Below, in pieces: positions 25,845 through 37,800 of a stretch of 64,000 nt of DNA. Made by a program: the position numbers and the translations under genes. The DNA comes from Phoronis australis. Lineage: Eukaryota > Phoronida > Phoronidae. The notes beneath the pieces were generated by a model. That model was not told where the DNA came from. It did no database searches and saw only the letters and a program-made list of their open reading frames with translations. Within the stretch, counting starts at the first letter, position 1. Every line of letters starts with the position of its first letter. Location of the stretch: positions 360,367 through 424,366 of the forward strand of contig NMRA01000140.1 of NCBI GenBank assembly GCA_002633005.1. The letters are read 5' to 3'.

Positions 25845-28800
25845 GTATGTTCTGACAGAGGCATTAACCTCCCAGTTTAAGTGATGTTTTTGTAACGTTT
25901 ATTACAGAAGAAATGCAATGTACTATAACAAGAGTTGAGTCCAGAAAATTCTAGAAAGCATTATATTTGGGCGTTGTGATGTTCACAAACATTAGGTGCA
26001 GGATATTGTTAGGGCTGTACAGCGCTTTAGCAGATACCTGTCTAAAGCTCACTATCTACTTTTCATTTATATATTACGCTTGACTAATCTTTATATCACT
26101 TCCCAGTTCTTGAAAGCAATGCTTATCGTTCAAGGTATTTTAGCCACTAGTTGTTTCATTTTTTATAGCTGGCTAATTTTTAAGCCATCATTAAACCCAT
26201 GCTTTCTGTCAAAAAGAAATGTTTTGATTTAGGTCACATACCATTACGAAAGTGGCCCCGAATGGTTCTTTAGTCTAAATAAGCATGACTTCTGGGGTTG
26301 GATATAGATGACGCTTGTTATTTTCTTGGACCAAGCGCATATAAATTCAAGTCACGCTGTGACCTGAAATATGTGCTTGGTCTGAAGAAATAGCAAACTG
26401 CCACATTTTCCGAGCCCAGGGATCAGTTCTAAACTGAGGAATGAACAAAACAAGTCCAATTTTATACCGGTAAAGGGACTTTGTTGTCAAAACTTACTTT
26501 TTGTCTGAAGGCTCAGTTTAAAGGTCATCAGTATGTCACATGAGGCATTACATAATGCTGCATGACTTTATGGCTGTTCCCAATACTTAGTACGCCTAGT
26601 TTCATGTTTAAATATTTCTCATCGTGCAATCTGTTTAAATGTCACCCAAAGTGTTTCGTTACTTACTGTTTCATTTTCAAGTCGTGTCTATTATTGTATC
26701 TTGGAAGTCACATGCTGTATTTGACCATAAGGTGCATTATATTCTTCTGTATAGTAAATTGACTTCCCAAATAATCATCAATGACTCCAATTAAGCACAA
26801 GCCCTCAAAGTACAAAATAGAGGGTGTTAACTCTTGGTAAAGCGCATTATAACTGCTTTTCACGTTCTCGGGTGGCCATACTTAGTTGATGAATTATACT
26901 CACGGTTGAGCTTTCGTCAACATTCTTGAAGTGAGGTTGTATCAATAAATGAGTGGATATGTAGTCAAATGTTCTGGGCAAGAATTCTGCAGTATCTGCT
27001 GTTATTGTAGTTCACATATGTACCAATAGATGCCGTTGACCGAGGTTCAAGGAAAAAGGAATATAAGTATGCAAAATGGCCGTCAGTTTATTTGAAGACC
27101 CACTCCGATAAATCCCTGCCATCCAGCGTTACAACACTGCAAATTCCCTTTCACAGTTACTCGGATATATGTGCTTAAATGGTCAAATATGTAAATTGAT
27201 TTGAACATATATGTTAATTATGCGATCAACCTTTGTTGCATATGTTTCAGACTTTTTGAGCAGATTTCTCGGTACTGCGATGCTTATAACAATCTGATCC
27301 CTGTGGCTTTTGTACTCGGTTTCTACGTCTCAGTCATCTTGACCCGTTGGTGGGACCAGCTGACCACTATCCCATGGCCGGACAGGATGGCTATCTTCGT
27401 TACGGCCAGCATACATGGTCATGATGAGCGAGGGCGACTGATGCGCCGTACTATCATGCGCTACTGTAACCTGGCGATGGTACTTACCTTCGCCAGTATC
27501 AGCCCCCCTGTGAAGAAGAGGTTCCCTACGCTGGACCATATAACAGATGCTGGCAAGTGGAGTTTGATAATTAAGAAAATCAAATCATTTCACAATGTAT
27601 TGAAGTGTTCAAATCATAGCTGTGAAGATATACGTTACGTTGTTATGTCATTTTGGTGTTGGATGGTGCAACTAGTCCATACAGTGGTTTGCAATTTGGT
27701 GGTGAAAATTGTAAATCACACACAATAGGCCTTTTGAAATTGACATGCAGGGTCAGTGAAATAGTTCTTGGTGAACACTGTTCTTAGTCATACAACTGTC
27801 CCAGTTGGATTGTGTAACTAAACACAGCTTAATAACAAAGGGTTTATTGTCCTGGCTGAGAAATAATTCTTTTTTTAACACCTACAAGTTTTGAGTAGCT
27901 AAGCCCCCCAATGGTATCTGTGAATTAAAAACAAGTTCTCTATGAAGTTGTTTAATGAATGCTCTTTCTTTCCAATGAAAAAATCGGTAAATCAGAGTAA
28001 TAGTACTGTTAAGTACATGACTTGTCTTTTATTTCTTAAACATGGATTTTGTACAAAAGGGAATTCAGTGAGAGGTTCTTAGCCATTGAATTCACCATTT
28101 GGTTGCACATATATTTATATTTCATCAAACTTAGTCTGTCATAACATACAATCATAATTTAGTAGTGTTGTATTGTTTGTGCTTCTTGTAAAGTGAAAGT
28201 TAGTGTTCAGGAAATTCCTGGTTCATTTTTCCTGTTCATGGCTTATTGTGCAGGTACAGCAGGTTTTTGGGTAATAGTCTCTTACATGGGTCTCATATTT
28301 TAAGAACCAGTTTGTTGCCTGTTATTCAGTGGACAAAACTAGTTCTTGAAATGCAGAAACCTTGTAATACACTATTACCCCTTTTTGTGTTTGTTTACTC
28401 CATGATTCAGTCATCTGTGTTTAGCTAGTGTGAATTGACAGAGAGTTGTCTTTACACCCCATAAGGCATCATGACGAAACAAGAACAGGAAGTGTTTGAA
28501 CATATCAAGACACCTCACAACAAGTACTTCTTACCGCTGGTCTGGGCGACTAGTCTAGTGTCGAGAGCTCGTAAGGAGATGCGCATAAAGGACGATCAGG
28601 CTCAACAAACCATTATGCACGTGAGTATCACCGCCGGGAATTCCTGGCAGTAAGTCTGAGGATGTATATTCATAAAAAAACACTTAAATTTTGTGTTGGT
28701 GCATATTGTCATCACCCTGTCCTTGTGTCCACTCGATATCTCAAAAATCCACAATCGGATCTTGATGAACTTTAGAGCAAGATTGTAGGGCAACATAAGG

Positions 28801-31800
28801 GCAATGCGTGCTTCATTCTCCCTACCCCTGGGGACTGGGCTCAGTTCGTTTGGGGATATCTAGAGAACTGATCGACAGATAGAGAAAATAGTAGCATTTT
28901 ACCACGGTTTTTATACTATTGCCCTGTATCAGAAATGCAGAATGATCCCAAAAGATGCCTTGTGAAGCCTTTATGGGTCCATGGGTCTTTATGTTGGTGG
29001 CGGCTCATGTTGAACTCCCTGGTAATGATTTTTGACTGCTTTAAGCTTGGTCACGGACTGCCTACTTTAGCAAGGTCTCTTATGGATGGGTATTATTGAA
29101 AAAAATGTTTTCGAAATAAGGGAGTAAATGGTTCCTCGTTATATAAAGCAATTTTAAGCATGCTTGGTTAAAAATGTGACAGTTAATAATAGATTTTTGG
29201 TCGGCGATCCATAGCTGCAGGACTATCGCAAAAATGCAAGTGGTTGATCACAGTAGCTTTACTTATAAATTCCTACGTTTACTACACACAGTCCTGTTTT
29301 CACTGAAAAGTGGTTCAGTATAGGCATAGGCCACATTACATGGACTGCCAACTGTGTATATTCTCTGTGATCTTGTGCACAAGCTGTAACAAACACTATT
29401 CAATATCAGCATCTGGTGTTTTGTATACTTTACTTCCAGCAAGTAATTGTCTGCTCACTAACTGAAAGCTCAGTTGTGGAGGAGAGTGGCGCCTCCTCTG
29501 GGAATTTCACAGTAAAATATCCGAATTCCAAATCTGTTATCTGTGATTAATACTGTGAGCAAGGTAGTCATGAGACCGACTGCATCAATGTGATGACATT
29601 GAACTACGTAAAAGATTTTCATATTTCTCATTCCATTACAGGAGATAAATCAGTTCCGTGGTGGCTTGGGCATGTTGTTTAACTATGACTGGCTCAGCAT
29701 GCCACTCGTCTATACTCAGGTGAGGCTCCTAAGGGGGCAGTACACTCAAGTGATTTGTAACTGTACAGTTCTTGTGCATGAGTGGCTGCAGAAGGAAGAC
29801 AAAGATTCACTCCTGCCTCACAATGTAATTCTTGAAATTCCAGTCAGTTAATGGTTATATTACAATGGGAAATGTACGAGGTGATGGTTGTAAATTTAGT
29901 AGATTTTTGTGGAGTTGGAAAACTAAGTGGAAACTTTCAAAGTGTAAACAAATTATGGGATCTTGTAAAAATGAATTAGTCGGTTAAAACTGGAATTATT
30001 ATTCCTAACATTCGTATGTCAACTTGTGAAAGAATACATCTCTTCACACTAGGTTTAGTACAAGCCTTGACTGATGGTATATCAAACTACTGTCGCACAT
30101 TCTTTAGTACTGGTGATCGGGTATTGTTGTGCAGTAGTCAAACAACATTTGTCGTGGGCTCATGACCATTACAAAGTGAAAATAATTTTAAAATTACAAA
30201 AATTATTGTAGGTGACATACTTAAAAATGCCTTTGCATACACATTCATACACGTCAATGATCAGGACATCAAGCTGAGGCTGGGTTTGACTGGAAAGATT
30301 GTTGTTGTAATTGTTTTCATTTGTAACTATCGCCATTGTCTTGCATGTGTTTTTTGTGATTTCTGTGACGTAATTCATTAATGAAAGCATGAAAATTTTG
30401 AGACATCCAGTTGAGAAAACAGATCAAGTTTGAGTCTTATACTGGAATAAAAACTTACAAAAATTAGCGACGTTGCGTCCGCATCTCAGGGACTTCAGCT
30501 TGGCTTGTGACGTTATCGTTATTCGAGCTAATTGCTGGCGTTTTGGCTAAACGGCGCTGCATTGAGGTCAGTACAGTATCCTATACGTATGACAAATCGA
30601 ATCGTAAACCGCCTGTCATGAGTGCATTGAGAGTCCCTCTTTAAATAAAACAGGCGGTTTACGACTCGATTTGTCACACGTATGGAATGGTGTACTGACG
30701 TCAATGCCCCGCCGTTTAGCCAAAACGCCACCAATTGGCCAGAATAATGATGACGTCACAACCCAAACTGAAGTCTGTGAGATGCGAACGCAACATCGCT
30801 AATTTTTGTAAGTTTTTATTCCAGTATTAGACTCAAACTTGATCTTTAATTCATTACTGTTGAGAACCAGTTTCTTCTCTGATTAACAGGCAACAAACTG
30901 GTTCTCAAAATCCAGGACCCTTGTAATAGTTGACTGTTGTATTGACTTATATTGTTTGTGTTGTGTAGGTAGTAACATTAGCTGTCCAAACGTTCTTTGT
31001 CTCCTGCTTAATGGGTCGACAGTTCCTTGACCCCAACCAGGGTTACCAAGACAAGTTGGTCGACATCTACGTGCCTATTTTCACATTCCTCCAGTTCTTC
31101 TTCTACATGGGGTGGTTAAAGGTTGGTAACTCTATGAGAATTATTGTACATTGGTGGGCAGGGATAGTTATTTGTGTTTTAAGGTAGGTGGATACACAAA
31201 AAAATTAATTTTAACTGTTTTTTACATTTTCATATCATCCTAGTCTTTAATTCTTGATGCACAGTATACTGAAGAAAAATAAAATCATTCTGAAAATCCA
31301 AAGTTGTTTTTTTAGCTATATTTGACCAAACCTCAGTAAGTCATATGGCTTGAGTGCTCACCAGCTCAGTGATTGACAACTGGGGCGGAGCTTATATACA
31401 AGGACACTAGCTCTAATCTAACCCTGTCAACAAGCATTGCGTAACCGGGCAATCGAGAGTGATGTACCAGCTGATATTGGTGTTGTAGCAAGACCAAGAA
31501 TAAAACAATTCTATTTTTGACCATGTGAAAGTTAGTAGTGAAATGGTGAACTAGCTCCTGTTCCGAGCCTGAGCCTGTTTGTCTATCTGCAAAAAAATTA
31601 ANCTCAAACTTGATCTTTAATTCATTAATGTTGAGAACCAGTTTCTTCCCTGAATAACAGGCAACGAACTGGTTCTCAAAATCCAGGACCCCTGTAATAG
31701 TTGACTGTTGTACTGACTTATATTGTTTCTGTTGTGTAGGTAGTAACATTAGCTGTACAAACGTTCTTTGTCTCCTGCTTAATGGGTCGACAGTTCCTTG

Positions 31801-34800
31801 ACCCCAGCCAGGGTTACCAAGACAAGTTGGTCGACATCTACGTGCCTATTTTCACATTCCTCCAGTTCTTCTTCTACATGGGGTGGTTAAAGGTTGGTAA
31901 CTCTATGAGGACTATTGTACATTGATGTGGGCAGGGATAGTTATTTGTGTTTTAAAGGAACTTTTGGTTCTACAGCCAAAAACACATTTTGGGATTATAG
32001 TTGGGATAGAGTTGTTGATGTTATTAACTTTGACTAGAGCTATAAAACAAAATCCATTGAGGTTTTGTGATTTTATGACAAAGCACCATTTCTCACCATA
32101 GTCTGACATTCACTGAAATCAAAGCCAGTAACTACTGTCATTTATCTCGCCAACAGGCTGTAGCGGTGTGTTTGCAGGTTTGATTGTGCACTGAGGCTGT
32201 TTCAGAAAATCATTTTTCTTGTCAGTAATGTCCCTTTAACATTTAAAATTCATGAGAGTTAATGTCAGGGAAGTGTAATGTGGGTTGGTATAATTTTCTG
32301 ATGACAGTAGTATGAATTTTGTATGTGATAATGATTTTGCACCGATACTAACTTGCAGCGCGTATCATAGGCACTAAGTGACGGGACTGGCTCGACTGTG
32401 AATCGGCTCCCCGAGAACTGCCAAACAACATGTCGTGGAAAGTAATGACATTTCATGAGTCAGCTTGAAAATTAGTTTGCAAAACACCATTTTGAATGGA
32501 AATTGGATGCTTTTGAGACTTCAGCTAGAAAGTCATTAGTGAACATAGTTGCTGTGAAAATTCCACTTTAGTGGAGGCAATAAAGAACATTTAAATAACA
32601 TACTACAAGGATCTTCCCATATGGGAAGTCTAATGGAAGTTTGGTTTTGAAATAAATATGACACCCATAACGTAAGAAAATTTGCAATTGCGTAAATCAA
32701 ATCAACATTCTTACTCGAAAACTTTTTTATGATTACCGCATTATCTTTCTACATATTGAATTGCTTATTGCATTTGCTCTCTCTAAAAATCACCTTGCCA
32801 TAGGCAAATGACAAGACACTGCAACAGTTGCTAAAAAACCTCTCGAAAGTTGTGGTTATTGGATAACATAATGAGTAAGGGAAGCAACAGAAATGAAGCA
32901 CAATTATCAAAAGCAAAACTGGTCACTTGGTATTGCTTGTGATGCTCGATATTGCAATATGATGTCATGTGTTTTTCTTTTGTTAATGTTCGTGTGTAGT
33001 GATATGTGGAGATAACTCTACCCAGTTATCAGTAAATTAAAGTGCATGGTTAGTGTTGGTTGACTCGGTAAATAGCATGTAACATACTTGCTTGTGAAAT
33101 TGTTCCATTGTCATTAGGGACACTGCCTGGTCTAAGCACATGACATCCGACTTATGTCTAACAGGGGGTGCTCCATTCATTGTCGTTAGAGCCACTGCCA
33201 AGTCTGGGTTTCTGACCTGTGTTTAATGCAGGAACATATGACTTCAGACTTATGTCCAATAGGGGTGCTTCATTCATTATGTATACAGTAATGTTGGCCT
33301 ACATTGTTAACAAACTGGACTGAATAAAATTTTCGAGTAAAATGAGCTTCCATTGTGTCATTGACCGTGGGAAAATCTTGTAAGGAGGCAACTATTTGGA
33401 ATCATCACTTATAAACTGCCTTGTAAAATTGTGTCAGCTTGGTTCAAACTCCACACAAGACTGGATTGGGAACCACTGAAGCATAGATTAGCGTGAAGCC
33501 TGTTTTAAAAATTTCTTTGAATTTTGATTTTGCATAATGCTCCATATGTTCATATCATGTGGAAATATTGTTGGATCCATTTTAGGTGGCTGAAAGTCTG
33601 ACTAACCCGTTTGGAGAAGACGATGATGATTTTGAAGTCAACACAACTATTGACCGTAACATGCAGGTACCCAGGTGTATAATTCAAGTCACCAAAACTA
33701 ATTGTGGGTCAAGTATTTAGGCTGCTGGTAGCGCCACCTCTTTGTATTGTTTAGAGGCTAAGTTCCAATGACATATCGAGAAGAAATCCTGTGTCTGATT
33801 TTTGTTTGTTTGAAAACCTGTTTAAGGTAATGAACATGTTTGTTAACAGATTTGTTATTGAGAAGGCAGTGTGGCCTAGTGTGAAAAGTGTCTGCTTCTT
33901 CGATGTCGTGGGTTCCAGTCCCACTGGGGCACACTGCTAGACCCTGGAGTCAGGTCTCTAGATCTTTTGCTTGGTTTTAACTACTATGTTAATAAAGCAT
34001 AAAAATGGCGCCAGGTGATCAGTGCAATGGGCCCACATGCGCAGCCTGCGCATGTCTGGTACAACTTGTACCAGACTACCTGCAATTATTTTCTAACAGG
34101 TTTATTCATTCCAGGCTTGGCTATTCAAAACCCATGGAGAGTAATAAAACACCAGTCTTTTCAGTTGGGACCATAAACCCTTTGTTAAACTGTGTTACAA
34201 AGTCCAACTGGGACAGTTGTATGACTAAGAGCAGCATTTACAAAGAAGTGCTTTCTCAGACCTTGCATGACAATTTCCAAATGCCTAAAGCGTGTGAACA
34301 ACACCCATAATTTGCAACCGTCTGCAAAATTCTAAGCCACTTTGCAGACTAGTTAACCACTCTAAGCCCAAAAGGTTTCTTTTGCACTTGCCAAGCTATT
34401 TTTGTCCACTCTTAAAATATTAATTTGAATGTGAATGGTTCAGTAGTTTGTTTGAATGGATCCGAAGCGTTCTTACATGTGACTGGTACAGGTCACCTCT
34501 GTTGCTTGGACTGGGTGCATTTGCTGAATGTTCCCTTTGTCCTCCACCAGGTGTCCTATCTGATCGTGGATGAAATGCACAGTGAACATCCCGACTTAAT
34601 CAAAGATCAGTACTGGGATGATGTAGACTTTGACCTGCCTTATACAGCTGCTGCTGAACAGTTCAAGACGGATGTCTATTTGGGATCCACCAATGAACTT
34701 TCGTATGTAATGCTTAGACATGTCTTTTAAACATTGACCTTGTATCTGATACTTACTAACTAAATCATTGTTAAGATTTAAATATCTTTGAAACAAAACC

Positions 34801-37800
34801 AAATACTTTGTTGCTGTCTCCAACCTCAAAAGTTTGAGGCAAGTTTCAAAACTCCTTACAAAGTCTGCTGAATCAGCATGTGTCTGACTGATTTAATTAC
34901 GGTATGGCTCTGGGGAAAAATAGCCATTTGGCAAAACATGACCCACTTTGTGACACAGTTATGCTTTGTATATTATGTTATTATCTCTGAGGGGTAGATA
35001 CTGTGCCAGGTGACAGGACCAGCAAAGAGGGAAATCGCTAAAGAAGTATTCAGTCGCCTTTTAACAAGAGTGCTCCGTGTTTTTCACACTCCTGCTTTCT
35101 TCCTGTGATCATGCATGCTCGGATCTGATTTTTATCAGAAATTTTAGAAGGTAACCAACTTTATCCCCTCGCAAGGTGCACAGCTGTTCCCACTACTGGC
35201 ATTCTTTTCTCATGAACAAGATGTTTCTCTTGTGTTCCCTTTTCACCATGTACTGCATTTCCTCTCTCATGAACACATTTCCTGCCTCACTAAACACTTT
35301 AGCGGAAGGCACAAGTACATGTGTGCTTGTACAGTGTACGGGCAGTTAGAAATATTTTGAAACACGACTTGGTTGTGGATATCTATTTGTTTGTCATGTT
35401 GCTTAAACATATTTGACTTGAAGTGAATTAATTGCTTATTGGTCTTGAAAATGTGCTGTGAAATTATTGAATGAACTCACTTCCCCATCTCTTCTGCACA
35501 CAACCCTTTGAACATCGAGCACATCTGCCTTGGAGATTTTCAATGTAAAAAACACTGGCAATTGAATTAAAATTCAGTGATATAGATGTTGTCCCGTCTA
35601 GTCACGTAATCAGTTTAGAAGTGATTTTGGGGCTTGAGAAGAACTGGCAAAATGTTATTCAAGAAAGTTATGACAGCAGCCTAGAATTTGTAGACGGTCG
35701 TTATGGCCCGGAAACTACGTGGCTGTGAATAGGCTTTTGTCGCTCCACATTCACTAGAGGGACGTACTTGTTGCATCTTAACAGCTTTTGGTATAGGTGA
35801 GTGTGCTGTGTTACAGAGTATCCCCCATGGATGCAGAGTTTGTGCAGCCGATGGACGTTATCCATGAACAGGATGAGGAAGCGCCACCTGTGGACGAGAT
35901 GACTTTACCTACAGACATTCCCAACACATTAAACAGGACAGCGACAGTCAAGTGAGACTAATAAAATGTAGCAAATGGTAGTAGGCGCATTTTCTATAAG
36001 ATCAAGTGGACTTTTCTAAGTGCAAGTATGTGTTTTTTGTTTTTAAACTTGTTGCAGTGTTGACGGTTCACAATTTTGATGGCCTCCCTCACAAACTCGT
36101 GTTATATTTGTTTATTTTCCAAAGAACAATGATACAACCGATCAGCAAGACGTGTCAAAGATATATGATGTGCATTTTGTGAATCAAAACTTTTGGAAAG
36201 TCACTAATTTTCTACCGATGTTTAAGTAATTCACCTGGATGTATGATTCTGTCCATTTGATCTGAACTAAGGTACATAAAATAATTGGTCCAATGACAAT
36301 ACAAGATATGACTTGGCGCACTGACTCTGTCCCAGTAGTACCATCCGTGTATGGAGTGATGCATCTTCAGCCATTGGCTGGTGTGTTTGGGACCTTTTCG
36401 TGTTCTGTTTCTTTCTATGTCTTCCTTATGATTATACATGACCAGTGCCTAAATATAGCCATCATTTTAGGTCAAAAATATAATACTTGGTTCTAGTCTG
36501 CACTCTGCACCTGACTCATTTTGAAACTTGCACGTCAAGGTAACACCAGGTGCTGCTCGGGAACAAAAAAGTGATTCTGCCTCATTTCAACTGGTGTCAC
36601 ATGACCTACTTTTTGAAAATATGGATAACTAAAAACCCATTACCACATTTAATTTTAAAAAATTGACCAGAAGCAGTTCTGTTTTTGGCCATACATTGCC
36701 TTGTTTAATCTTAGTCTTCTGCTTCAGAAATGTAACAGTTGTTTTTTCGTAGAGTTTCAGAGTGTCCACTAAAATCGTTAACACTGTCGTGACTTCAATT
36801 TAAATACAATAGGGCTGATGCCAATCTACTCCGAGTTGGGTTTAAACCTCTTAAAGGTATGTACCCGGAGTTATACATGCTTCATAAGGATGTTCATGAA
36901 CTGGATGCCATCTTGTGAATGTTATTTTCATAAGCATCCGTTAGTTTCCGCCATTTCGTCTTATCTTTGTGATTTCACAAATTCTAAATCCTCTCAATTT
37001 ATGACAGGCATTCCCCGTCAAGTTCGCGGAATCGTAGTCGGAAAGTAACCAATTTCCTGAGGCGAACCTTGTCCCGTGAGACATCTGTGTCAAACAGAAG
37101 TGGCACCTCTCCACGTAGCCTTACATCCAACCGGCTGCATGTAAGTGATTGGTTGCTTAAGCTGCAGTCTTCGTTAAATTAATTTTGCAATGTGGTCTTG
37201 TGATACCATGCATGATTAAGGCCTTGGAGAGTTTGATCATGTAGGATGGATGAATCTGGCTGGTGTCATCTTCTATCTTTTTTACAATGGCATACATATT
37301 TGGACTGCACCTATAGTGTTATCTGTTTTTTGTGGCAAAATAAATGGGCAGGTCTTTGAAATGACTGAAAGGTCAATTTAAATACTTTTTGCCTTTCATT
37401 TTGTCATGAGCACAGCTTATTTAGACTCTTGTTTAAGCACTGTTATTAGGGGTCACGACCTGACTTATTCTTTATTGAGTCTTGGAATATTCTTATGCTC
37501 CATAATGGTGTAGATAAAGGCCACCTGTTGGAGGGCAAGCCCAAGTCACCACTTTAAATAAAGTATCTGTCTCTTAGAAAATTTCCAATTGTTCCCCTTA
37601 AAATACTCTTAGACTTTATCCCAAAAAAAATTTAACCCACAGTTACTGGCATCGGTTCGAGACCAGGAAGTCCTCGTCTAAAAAATCCTGCATCTAAACC
37701 ATTTTTAGGAGAGATAGGTTTTCCAGACTTAAAAAGCACAAAGCCACAGTCGCATGTTATGACTGTCACCCTGCAACTCTAATTAATGACGAGTGCTGTT

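Larger units (their letters stand above)
30832..31955 (+). repeat. Direct duplication of exon 5 with flanking intron
   Basis: 30832-31183 repeats at 31603-31955. The offset is constant (771 bp) through the exon, and a 2-bp indel appears just after it. Between them lies about 420 bp of unique intron (31184-31601) ending in the N at 31602. The duplicated unit starts in the right arm of the foldback element. Confidence 0.85.

Noticed and set aside
27201-27728. A 175-codon ORF with its own ATG covering bestrophin exon 2
   Set aside because: The first 50 bases and everything after 27552 are intron read-through; the splice signals and downstream frame show it is an internal exon.
30969-31892. A bestrophin containing both exon 5 copies (583 residues)
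   Set aside because: It would be in frame but would insert 51 residues in the membrane core and shift the calcium clasp from its conserved position; kept only as a possibility for alternative use.
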